Origin: Clostridiales bacterium
Lineage (GTDB): Bacteria; Bacillota; Clostridia; Oscillospirales; CAG-272
Assembly (NCBI GenBank): GCA_012837425.1
Contig: DURE01000004.1
Location: forward strand, 1-64,000
Direction: 5' to 3'
DNA: 64,000 nucleotides
Both the position numbers and the translations under genes were made by a program. The notes below the pieces were generated by a model that was not told the origin of the DNA, did no database searches, and was given only the letters and a program-made list of their open reading frames with translations. Shown here one piece after another: positions 20,042-28,714 of the stretch. Numbering within the stretch: the stretch's first letter is position 1; each line of letters begins with the position of its first letter.

Positions 20042-20893
20042 TTATATTTGAATTGTCATGCCATCGTATGCGGTGATAAAACCAAGCTCTGCGGCCTCGG
20101 CCTCAAGCTCGGCGTGCGTGCGCCCAAGCAGGTGCCCGATATGGCTTATCACGGCTTTTGTCCCGCTGTCGGCAAGGCCGCACCCGCGCAGCCAGTTGAG
20201 CGTGTCAAGGCAGCGCTCAAGGTCCATGTGACCGGCTGTAATGCAGTTCCCGCGCTCAAGCGTGCAGTCAAGCGACACAAAATCAAGCCGGCCGCCCTTC
20301 TCTGCGAGATACTCCATGGTGTCCTTCGGGAGCAGCCCTGTGTCGTGCGCCCAGAGCAGCCGCCTGCCCCCCTCGGTATCCTCTATGAGGTATATGGCCG
20401 ACTCTACATTTGCGGCGTGGTGCGCGCGCAACGGGGTAACCCGGTACCCGAGCAGACAAAAGGGCTCAAAGTACCTGACAATATGTATCCTTATCTCCAT
20501 CTCGTCGGTGCGGATTCTCTTGCCGGTGGCAAAGGCCTGCTCGCGCGCTTCCTTAACCTGCTTTACCTGTTTTGCCGAGCCCTCGGTGACATAGATATTC
20601 AGCGGTATGTCGGCGCCCTTCGCCCGGCTGAAGAGGTCCTGGTGCAGGAAGTGGTCGAAGTGGCTGTGGGTTATCAGAACATGATGGTATTTCCGCATAT
20701 CCAGCCCGCCATGTAGTGTGTGCAGGAAGGTGTCTACCGGAAAGTCTATAATGAGGTCGTCGTTTATCGCGGCCTGCGAGCGGGTGCGGATGTCCCTGCC
20801 GCGCCTCTGCCTTGCTACCTCACAAACCCGGCAGGAGCAGAATATCTCGGGTACTCCGGCTCCGCCGCCGGTGCCGAAATAGGTGATTTTCAT
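20042..20893 (-). CDS. MBL-fold metallo-hydrolase (PhnP-like)
   Basis: KITYFGTGGGAGVPEIFCSCRVCEVAR, THSHFDHFLHQDL; start at 20893 preferred. Confidence 0.85.
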   Translation of the reverse strand: MKITYFGTGGGAGVPEIFCSCRVCEVARQRRGRDIRTRSQAAINDDLIIDFPVDTFLHTLHGGLDMRKYHHVLITHSHFDHFLHQDLFSRAKGADIPLNIYVTEGSAKQVKQVKEAREQAFATGKRIRTDEMEIRIHIVRYFEPFCLLGYRVTPLRAHHAANVESAIYLIEDTEGGRRLLWAHDTGLLPKDTMEYLAEKGGRLDFVSLDCTLERGNCITAGHMDLERCLDTLNWLRGCGLADSGTKAVISHIGHLLGRTHAELEAEAAELGFITAYDGMTIQI

Positions 20894-21036
20894 TTTTGGC
20901 CTCTTTTCTTTATGCTGATTTTCGGCCGCTGTCGCGCCTTTTTGCCGAATATTCTGAATAATAATATCACACCAAGGGGCATAAGTCAACCGGCATTTGT
21001 CCTATGTTTGAAATCGCGCCGCCATAAAAAGTTACT

Positions 21037-21059
21037 CGGGGTGCGGGGGCAGCGCCCGC
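21037..21059 (+). repeat. Dispersed repeat copy D: cggggtgcgggggcagcgcccgc
   Basis: Near-identical to the tail of copy A (9021-9043). Confidence 0.55.
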
Positions 21060-21072
21060 TGCGCTTCCCATA

Positions 21073-21111
21073 AACCCAAAGCGGTCTGCCGCCGGCAGAC
21101 CGCTTTGGGTT
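21073..21111. terminator. Palindromic hairpin, 19-nt perfect arms around one central base
   Basis: aacccaaagcggtctgccg-c-cggcagaccgctttgggtt, followed by the rubredoxin 3' end. Confidence 0.75.
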
Positions 21112-21136
21112 CTTATATTCCTGTCAGACCTGACCC

Positions 21137-21319
21137 TCAGGACTCTTCTTCATCCTCGTCGGAATCCACGGGTTCAAAGTCCTCCTTCGACGCGCCGCAG
21201 AGCGGACAGACCCAGTCGGCCGGCAGCTCGTCGAACTCGGTTCCCTCGGCAATGCCGCTGTCGGGGTCACCGTATTTGGGGTCGTATTCATAACCGCATA
21301 AAACACATACGTATATCAT
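21137..21319 (-). CDS. Rubredoxin with acidic C-terminal tail
   Basis: [60 protein letters not shown]; two CxxC knuckles. Confidence 0.96.
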   Translation of the reverse strand: MIYVCVLCGYEYDPKYGDPDSGIAEGTEFDELPADWVCPLCGASKEDFEPVDSDEDEEES

Positions 21320-21441
21320 ACCGATAGCCTCCCGGAGACTTTTTTTAATATAATAGTCTGACTTTTTGATTTTGTCAACCCGGTTGTTGCAGCTGCTGAA
21401 ACATTCGTGTGACATAGAGAGGCATTTTTTTATTTTCTTCG

Positions 21442-22560
21442 TCAGTACAAAAGATATTCCGACGCGCGAACCCAGAATTTTTTGGCCTGCGACCTGCTCA
21501 TGGCGCGATATAATCCGACATCGCACCCGCCGAGCAGAAAATCGGTGCCGAACCTCTTGCACAGTCCCTCCTCCCGACAGGTAAATTCGGGGTACCGCCT
21601 CATGTGCCGGAAAACAGAGAGCGCGGCCAGCACCGGGTCGTAGGCATCCCGGTCGGTGATGTGCAGTTCCACCCCACCGCAGACCTGCCCTGTGTGCTTG
21701 CCGAACTGCGGGGTAAAGTGCACCCGGCGGAAGACTACACCATCAAGCTCATATGAGCGCAGCTCATCAAGCAGCAGCGACGGGTTGACAAAGGGGGCGC
21801 CGACCATATCAAACGGCCGGGTGGTTCCGCGCCCCTCGGAGATATTGGTCGCCTCGAAAATGCAAGTGCCGGTATAGTTTATCGCCGCGTTTACCGACGG
21901 AATGTTGGGGGAGGGATTAACCCAGAGCAGGTCGGTCAGGTCGGCATACAGCTCTCTTTGCCAGCCCTCGCAGGGGATAACATGCAGCTCGCAGCCTACC
22001 TTTTTCTCCCCGTTTATATACCGGGCAAACTCGCCGACCGTCAGCCCGTAGCGGGTGGGAATCGAATACCGGCCTATCGACGAGGAGTATTTTTCCTCGT
22101 CGAGTAAAAGTCCCTGCACCATGCCGCCCGAGATGGGGTTTATCCGGTCGAGGACAATCAGCGGTATGCCGAGCCCGGCACAGCGGTGCATGAGGTCGGT
22201 CAGGTTGTATAGATATGTATAAAACCGGGCGCCGACGTCCTGTATGTCGTACACCGCGATATCGGCGCCGGAGAGCGCCGTTTCGAGCGCCTCACCCCCA
22301 CCGGCACGCAGGTTGTACACCGGTGTACCGGTGTACATGTCACGGGTCTCGCTCCCCCAGCCGCCGTCCTGAAGGTTTGAAGAGATTCCGTGCTCGGGGG
22401 CCATTAGCGCCACAAGGTTGTATTTTTGCCAAATTTTTATATAGGTCGGCACCCCGGATTTGTCAACTCCCGAGGCGCTTGTCAGCATTGCTATCCGGCG
22501 GCCGCGAAGAAGCCGGTCTGCCGTCCCGAGCCTGTCGGCTCCGTTCAGTACCCTAACCAT
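21442..22560 (-). CDS. DUF1343 protein (NamZ-like exo-beta-N-acetylmuramidase family)
   Basis: [77 protein letters not shown]. Confidence 0.88.
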   Translation of the reverse strand: MVRVLNGADRLGTADRLLRGRRIAMLTSASGVDKSGVPTYIKIWQKYNLVALMAPEHGISSNLQDGGWGSETRDMYTGTPVYNLRAGGGEALETALSGADIAVYDIQDVGARFYTYLYNLTDLMHRCAGLGIPLIVLDRINPISGGMVQGLLLDEEKYSSSIGRYSIPTRYGLTVGEFARYINGEKKVGCELHVIPCEGWQRELYADLTDLLWVNPSPNIPSVNAAINYTGTCIFEATNISEGRGTTRPFDMVGAPFVNPSLLLDELRSYELDGVVFRRVHFTPQFGKHTGQVCGGVELHITDRDAYDPVLAALSVFRHMRRYPEFTCREEGLCKRFGTDFLLGGCDVGLYRAMSRSQAKKFWVRASEYLLY

Positions 22561-22672
22561 CAGTACCTCCTGCCATATCCTGAATTCATGTCCGCCAGCG
22601 TCGCCGCCCGGCCGGTCTAACTTGCCCCGCGCGAGCATAAAATTTCATATCAGACAAACGTCGCGGGGAAAA

Positions 22673-24211
22673 ATGAGAAAATCAAAAGCCTTTTTATATA
22701 ACGCCCTCTTGCTGGTCGCCGTCTCGCTTATTATGCGGACGGTCGGCATTTATTTCAATGTCTATATTTCAAATAAAATCGGCGCGGTGGCAATGGGGGT
22801 GTTTTCGCTTGTCAGCGGGATATACGGATTCGGAATAACACTTGCCACCTCGGGGGTGAACCTTGCGGTCACAAGACTGGTCTCCGAGGCGCTCGGCCGC
22901 GAGCAGCCAGGCGAAATAAGGCGCATTATGACAAGGTGCGTCCTTTATGCGGCAGGCTTTGGCCTGCTTGCTGCGGTGCTGCTGCTCTCGCTCGCCGAGA
23001 CAATAGCCTTCAGGTGGCTTGACGACCTGCGCACAACCCGCCCGCTAAGGCTGCTGGCCTTGGCACTGCCGCTGATTTCGGTCACATCGGCGCTAAACGG
23101 CTATTTCACGGCGATAAGGAAGGTATACAAAAACGCGATAACAGTCTTTGTCGAGCAGTGCATACGCATATTCTGCACTGTTCTTCTCCTCGGCTCGCTG
23201 CTGCCCTCGGGCGTGGAATACTCCTGCATAGCGCTTGCCGGCGGAGCGGTTTTGGCAGAGCTCTCGTCGCTTATCATTATGTCGGTGCTCTATCTGCTCG
23301 ACCCCGGCAGAAAGAGACGGGAGAGGCCAAGCGAAAAGAGGTATATCGGGAAAATTCTCGGCATCACCCTTCCGGTTGCCTTCAGCTCATATGTCAGGTC
23401 GGGACTGCTCTCGGTCGAGCACTCGCTCATACCCTCGGGGCTGAAGAAATACGGCGCCTCCTCCGAGACCTCGCTTGCCATATACGGCACCCTCTCGAGC
23501 ATGGTCTTCCCTGTAGTGCTCTTCCCGGCGGTTTTTATGACCTCGTTTTCGGGGCTGCTGGTACCCGAGCTTGCCGAGTCGCGCGCGCGGGGCAACAAGG
23601 CGCGCATTGGCCGGATAGTGTCGCGGATTATGCGGCTGACCCTGCTGTTTTCTGTCGGGGTCGGCGGAATAATGCTCTGCTATGCCCGGGAGCTTGGCGC
23701 CGTGCTCTACAAAAATTCGGCCTATGCCGGCACCTATATCAGCCTTCTGGCGCCGCTTGTCCCGGTCATGTATCTTGACAGCATGACCGACGTTATGCTC
23801 AAAGGGCTCGGGCAGCAGTTTTATTCGATGACGGTAAATATCGCCGACGCGCTGCTCTCTGTGCTCCTGGTCTGGCTCTGGCTGCCGGTTCGGGGAATCA
23901 ACGCATACATCGCAATAATATATATCGCCGAGCTGGTAAACACCTCGCTGAGCATCGCCCGGCTGCTTGCAATCAGCCATGTCAGGCCAGATTTCATCAA
24001 CTGGATAATCAAACCCACGGCGGCGGTGATAGGCGCGGTAAGCCTCGCCCGGCTGATTTTCAGGCCTCAGGCTCTATACACAAAGGCGGCGCTGGCCTAT
24101 GCCGTAGTTGTCACCGGACTGCTCTATATCCTTTTGCTCTCGGGCCTTTTCGTGCTCGGGAAGGAGGATCTCAACACCCTGCGGCGGCTTTTCGGCAAGC
24201 CGGGAGCCTGA
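22673..24211 (+). CDS. Polysaccharide/lipid flippase (SpoVB/MurJ-MATE-like)
   Basis: Polytopic membrane protein; MRKSKAFLYNALLLVAVSLIMRTVGIYFNVYISNKIGAVAMGVFSLVSGIYGFG; start at 22673. Confidence 0.82.
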   Translation: MRKSKAFLYNALLLVAVSLIMRTVGIYFNVYISNKIGAVAMGVFSLVSGIYGFGITLATSGVNLAVTRLVSEALGREQPGEIRRIMTRCVLYAAGFGLLAAVLLLSLAETIAFRWLDDLRTTRPLRLLALALPLISVTSALNGYFTAIRKVYKNAITVFVEQCIRIFCTVLLLGSLLPSGVEYSCIALAGGAVLAELSSLIIMSVLYLLDPGRKRRERPSEKRYIGKILGITLPVAFSSYVRSGLLSVEHSLIPSGLKKYGASSETSLAIYGTLSSMVFPVVLFPAVFMTSFSGLLVPELAESRARGNKARIGRIVSRIMRLTLLFSVGVGGIMLCYARELGAVLYKNSAYAGTYISLLAPLVPVMYLDSMTDVMLKGLGQQFYSMTVNIADALLSVLLVWLWLPVRGINAYIAIIYIAELVNTSLSIARLLAISHVRPDFINWIIKPTAAVIGAVSLARLIFRPQALYTKAALAYAVVVTGLLYILLLSGLFVLGKEDLNTLRRLFGKPGA

Positions 24212-24243
24212 AAAGCGGGAGGCCTTAGCCGCCCGCTTTTTTT
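24211..24243. terminator. Intrinsic terminator aaaagcgggaggccttagccgcccgcttttttt
   Basis: GC stem plus T7 run after the flippase gene. Confidence 0.82.
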
Positions 24244-24256
24244 GTTCTTCCGGCAC

Positions 24257-24964
24257 TTATCTGTCCTCGGGCAGGACCCTCCATGGGGCGATAATCCCGT
24301 TGTCCATTCTGAAAACCCTATCGGCCATCCTGGCTATTGCCATGTCGTGGGTCACCACAATAAGCGTCTGGCCGAGCAGTTCCTTGGTCTCAAGCAAAAG
24401 GCGGAGCACCTCGTCGGCGTTCTTTTGGTCAAGGTTGCCGGTGGGCTCGTCGGCAAAAACTATGAGCGGCAGGTTTATCAGTGCGCGGGCTATCGCCACC
24501 CGCTGCTGCTGGCCGCCCGACAGCTCGCTCGGCAGGTGGTGCAGCCGGTCTGCAATATCGAGCGCGGCTATGAGCTTTCTTAAGTTCTGCTCATACGAAT
24601 ACTCGGGCTTGTTGCACATCAGGGTGGGCAAAAGGATGTTTTCAAGCGCCGTGAACTGGGGGATCAGGTTGTGGTTCTGAAAAATCATGCCTATGTACTT
24701 GCCCCTGAATTCTCCGAGCTCGTCGGGTGACATTCTAGTTATCTCGTTGCCCCGGATTTTAATAGTACCCGAGTTGGGCCGGTCAAGCCCGGCGCAGAGG
24801 TGGAGCAGGGTGCTCTTACCCGAGCCCGACGGCCCGATTATGGCGACAAACTCGCCCTCAAACACCCGCAAGGTCGCCCGGTTGACCGCCGTCACCACCA
24901 GGTCGTACTGGCGATACTGGCGAATCAGGTTTTCTGTTTCAAGTATTACTCTTCTCTCTTCCAT
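24257..24964 (-). CDS. ABC transporter ATP-binding protein (LolD/MacB-type)
   Basis: GPSGSGKSTLLHLCAGLDRP, LSGGQQQRVAIARALINLP, VFADEPTGNLD. Confidence 0.93.
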   Translation of the reverse strand: MEERRVILETENLIRQYRQYDLVVTAVNRATLRVFEGEFVAIIGPSGSGKSTLLHLCAGLDRPNSGTIKIRGNEITRMSPDELGEFRGKYIGMIFQNHNLIPQFTALENILLPTLMCNKPEYSYEQNLRKLIAALDIADRLHHLPSELSGGQQQRVAIARALINLPLIVFADEPTGNLDQKNADEVLRLLLETKELLGQTLIVVTHDMAIARMADRVFRMDNGIIAPWRVLPEDR

Positions 24965-27342
24965 TACCGCTCCTTGAGTCCCGACAAAATTCCTAAGTCC
25001 CCGTCTGCCCGGCGCCCCCTGCCGGCCCTGTAGGGAATATACGACGACAAAAACCCGCATGCGGCCGACACCGCAAGGCTGACAAGCAGCGCCGGCACCG
25101 ACAGGTAAAACACATATCTCACCCCGCCGGCAAAGCCGAGCGAGGGCAACCACTCGCTCATGAGCTTAAACACGATAAAGCTTGCGATATAGCTCAGTAT
25201 GACGGTCACAACCATGGCAAGCGCCGATATTGCCAGCCCCGCGAATATATGCAGCCTCTCAAGCTGCCGCTCGCCGGCGCCGAACATTCGCAAGAGATTC
25301 ATTTCCTTTCCCCGCTTCTGGTAGAAAAGTATCTGGGAGAAGAACCAGACCACCGGCGAGAGCAGGAGCAGCAGCACCGAAATTAAAAGAATCACGGTGT
25401 ATGACTGCCGCTGATTCATCAGTTCGGAATGGAGCGCCGCATAATTCTCGCCGACCTCAAAATCAATGCTGTAGAACCCCAACTCCTTAATGAGGTTGCC
25501 CTTTATTTGGTTGATTATGTCGCCGGCCTCGCGCGGGCTTGTTCCGGCATCAAGAAAGACACTTATTGTCTTGTTCATTTCGATAAACCCGGTGAATCTG
25601 TAATACTCGTCGTAGTTCATTCCGACAACAAATCTGCCGGAGGCCTCGCCGCCGTGTATTACCGCAGCCACCTCGTATTCGAGATAGTCAAAACCGTAAT
25701 AGAGAAGCTGGTCTCGCAGGGCTTCGACCTCGCTTACGTAGGTTTTGTCAAGCTTCTCTTTTTTGTACAAAAGCTGCGCGGCATAAATTTTGTCCCCGGG
25801 CCTAAACTCAAACCGCTTTGTGTTGTATATCGAATCGCTGATTATTATCTTCCTGCTGTCATGGAGCACAGCGTAGGGGTCGCCCTCTACCTCGTAGAGA
25901 GAGCAGACCGTGTCAATATAATGCCGGTCAAATGCCCGGTATTCAAAGCTATTGGTGGCATAAGGGTAGCCCTCGACATTGCTGCAGTTCACCGTGTATC
26001 CCGACCCGCCGTCAAGGTTTTCGCGGCGCATGAGAATGTGCGATATAACGCCGGTCGCCGGGATTGTATTGAGCCAGATTGAGTGGCTGACCCCCGGCAC
26101 CGACTCAATGCAGTCAAGTGCCACCTCGTCCATCAAGTCAACCACGTCGGCAATGCCGAAGCTCGGGTCGGGGCCGTAAAACTCGACGTCCCAGAAATCG
26201 ACGGTTATATCAGCCTCCGGCCCCGAGGTCATCACGGCGGTTTTGTTCATACGGCCGATGTACACCCCGCAGATAAAGAGGGTGGTAAATATTATCGCGG
26301 TGACAAGGGTTGCGGCAAAATACCTGCGGAAGCGCCATATCCCGTACAACTCGTAATGATATGGAAAGGTCTTGTTGAAAATCCTGAAGGAGCGGCGGGG
26401 CGAGCTGACCAGGTTTGAGTTGTCCTGCGCCGCAACCAGCGACACCGGCGTCATTCCGGAGAGCCGCTTCATGGGGGCGCGAACCGCGATATAAACCGTG
26501 ATAAAGTTGAGTAGTATCATCGCCAGAACAATCCGCACCGACATGTGTACCCTCTGCCCGACCCTTGCATACATAAGCGAGACCGTCAGCCAGGACGCCC
26601 CGAGCGAGGCCAGGGCGGTGGTCGCCGAGATGACCATCATCTCCCACTTGGCACTTGAAAACAGCTTTTTAAACCCGGCCCCGCAGGTCATGTAAATTCC
26701 GTAAAGAAACTTGAAATGGTTGATCCTGATGTTGTAGAGCGACATCAAAAGAACGACCGACAGCACGGTAAGCAGCACTCCCAAAAGGATTGCCCACCTG
26801 ATGTCGGTATGGAGGAAATCTTGCCTGTATGTATATAGCGGCGTGGTTTGAATCAGCACATTCCCGCTGCCGACGCCGGCATTATCGATATAATAATCGG
26901 CGAAATCCTTCGGTGTCGCCCCGTCCTTGAGCGTTACCTTGAGCCGGTAATACTTGTTGAATTCGTCGGGCGGCTCAAAGCGGTATTCCTCAAAATTGCG
27001 CCCGTCAAGAAAGGAATTCAGGTAAAGCCGGTTTTCGATAACCGCCCGCTCCGAGGCATCTATTCCGTCTATGACTATGTGGTAATCATAAAGCGACTTA
27101 ATGGTATTCGTTTCGTTTACAATGTTCGTGTAGGTTGTAAAACAGAGAATCCAGAAGAGCGACTGGATGACAAAGAGCGCCACAAAAAAGCTCAGGTACT
27201 CGGTGAAGTTAAAGAAGACTGTTTTAATTGAGTTGCGCGCGCTTCGCCTGCCCAGGCCCTTGCCCCACTCGTTTTTGGGGTTTACCCTGTATAGCGACGC
27301 ATCCGGACTCTTTTCCGGAACTGTGGCCCTCTCTTTTCCCAA
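24964..27342 (-). CDS. FtsX-like/MacB-type ABC permease
   Basis: Large permease with extracellular loop; paired with the upstream-labelled ATPase by an end-to-start overlap. Confidence 0.85.
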   Translation of the reverse strand: MGKERATVPEKSPDASLYRVNPKNEWGKGLGRRSARNSIKTVFFNFTEYLSFFVALFVIQSLFWILCFTTYTNIVNETNTIKSLYDYHIVIDGIDASERAVIENRLYLNSFLDGRNFEEYRFEPPDEFNKYYRLKVTLKDGATPKDFADYYIDNAGVGSGNVLIQTTPLYTYRQDFLHTDIRWAILLGVLLTVLSVVLLMSLYNIRINHFKFLYGIYMTCGAGFKKLFSSAKWEMMVISATTALASLGASWLTVSLMYARVGQRVHMSVRIVLAMILLNFITVYIAVRAPMKRLSGMTPVSLVAAQDNSNLVSSPRRSFRIFNKTFPYHYELYGIWRFRRYFAATLVTAIIFTTLFICGVYIGRMNKTAVMTSGPEADITVDFWDVEFYGPDPSFGIADVVDLMDEVALDCIESVPGVSHSIWLNTIPATGVISHILMRRENLDGGSGYTVNCSNVEGYPYATNSFEYRAFDRHYIDTVCSLYEVEGDPYAVLHDSRKIIISDSIYNTKRFEFRPGDKIYAAQLLYKKEKLDKTYVSEVEALRDQLLYYGFDYLEYEVAAVIHGGEASGRFVVGMNYDEYYRFTGFIEMNKTISVFLDAGTSPREAGDIINQIKGNLIKELGFYSIDFEVGENYAALHSELMNQRQSYTVILLISVLLLLLSPVVWFFSQILFYQKRGKEMNLLRMFGAGERQLERLHIFAGLAISALAMVVTVILSYIASFIVFKLMSEWLPSLGFAGGVRYVFYLSVPALLVSLAVSAACGFLSSYIPYRAGRGRRADGDLGILSGLKER

Positions 27343-27408
27343 AGACGAAAACTCCTTTACACAGAATTAAGCAAGCAAACGGCGGACCGAACCATCCGCC
27401 GCCCGACC

Positions 27409-28008
27409 TCAATATATTCTCATGCAGGCAACCACCTTGCCGAGTATCGACAATTCCTCTGCATATATCGGGGACATCAGGCGGTTCTCGGGCTGAAGGC
27501 GGACCCTCCCGGTCTCGCGGTAAAAGGTCCGTACCATCACCTCGTCCCCGAGCATTGCGACAACTATGTCGCCGTCCTCAGCCCAGTCGCGCCGATCGAC
27601 AATAACCACATCGCCGTCCATAATCCCGACCTCAATCATGCTCGGCCCGCTCACCTTCAGCGCAAATAAATTGCTCTGGTCGCAGCCTATGCTGTCGGCC
27701 ACAAAGTTGACATAGCCCTCGTAATTCTCAACATCGAGTATGGGTACCACCGCCGTAACCTTTCCAATAATGGGGACCTTCGTCTTGGTCCAGTCCGACA
27801 TTTTGAGCACCCGGATTGTGCGGCTTTTGCCGTCCTCCTTGTGGATATAGCCCTCGGTGTCAAGCCTTTGAAGACAGTGATATACCGTTGAGGTACTCTT
27901 AAACCCAAGTGCCCTCTGAATATCGCGGACGCTGGGCGGGTATCCCTGTTGGTCTATGGTTTCGATTATGTAATCAAGTGTGCTCTGTTCAAGCGCGGAC
28001 AGTTTCAT
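27409..28008 (-). CDS. lexA: LexA repressor
   Basis: QQGYPPSVRDIQRALGFKSTSTVYHCLQRLDTEGYI, LFALKVSGPSMIEVGIMDGDVVIVDR, MVRTFYRE. Confidence 0.95.
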   Translation of the reverse strand: MKLSALEQSTLDYIIETIDQQGYPPSVRDIQRALGFKSTSTVYHCLQRLDTEGYIHKEDGKSRTIRVLKMSDWTKTKVPIIGKVTAVVPILDVENYEGYVNFVADSIGCDQSNLFALKVSGPSMIEVGIMDGDVVIVDRRDWAEDGDIVVAMLGDEVMVRTFYRETGRVRLQPENRLMSPIYAEELSILGKVVACMRIY

Positions 28009-28232
28009 CGGTTCTTTTTTTGTTTGAAAGATTGCTCTTTCAAACCCAAGCCCTCCGTTAATTCTTACTAAAAATATGTTTTTCATTCTGTGGTGTTTTA
28101 TCAAGCTAAAGGGATGCCGGGGGTCATATTACATAATCGTCTTTGTATTGTGGTCAAAAAGTCAATAAACAAAAGGATTCTTTGACAAGCCGCCATATCC
28201 AATTGCAGCCATAATTAGCATAACATGCGTAT

Positions 28233-28262
28233 ATTATACACGAATCCGCTTCCCCTTGTCAA
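28233..28262 (-). promoter_or_regulatory. Promoter TTGACA-18-TATAAT driving lexA
   Basis: Reverse complement of tgtcaa (28257-28262) and attata (28233-28238). Confidence 0.65.
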
Positions 28263-28347
28263 ACATATGTCAATTTTTCGTAGAATATACCGAAAAATTC
28301 ATCCGTATGCTGCACATTTTGTTGCAATTTGGCAAATCTCGGTTCTT

Positions 28348-28692
28348 TTATTTCCTATAATAAACATAATGGGCAATAATAGTCCGCATTGCACCGCCCT
28401 TCTCAAGGTCGGGCGCGGTTATCACCACCCCGTCATTTGACAAGAGTTCCCAGGCCTGCATATGGTCTATTTTGCAGCGCAGGATTATTTTATGCGAGGC
28501 GTAAACTATAAATTCGTCGCCGCGGATATTGAGCCCGCCCTCCTTGCCGATGACATCCTCGACCCCGTCCTCCCGCCGCTCGGTGACATATTTGATATGC
28601 TGTCCGCTTATCCGCTCGGCCATCTCGCGCCGGTAGCGCGGGGTGTTGGGATTTTTGCTCTTTGTCCAGTGCTTTATTACCTTTTTCAGCAT
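28348..28692 (-). CDS. Hypothetical protein (114 aa)
   Basis: Coding-like ORF between the GH13 gene and lexA. Confidence 0.6.
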   Translation of the reverse strand: MLKKVIKHWTKSKNPNTPRYRREMAERISGQHIKYVTERREDGVEDVIGKEGGLNIRGDEFIVYASHKIILRCKIDHMQAWELLSNDGVVITAPDLEKGGAMRTIIAHYVYYRK

Positions 28693-28714
28693 ATATGTCT
28701 CCGAAAATCAAAGG

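Noticed and set aside
20018-20716. 232-aa plus-strand ORF
   Set aside because: Antisense to the PhnP-like MBL gene; shadow ORF
22460-22672. N-terminal extension of the flippase ORF
   Set aside because: Overlaps the divergent DUF1343 gene start and lacks homology; ATG at 22673 precedes the hydrophobic N-terminus
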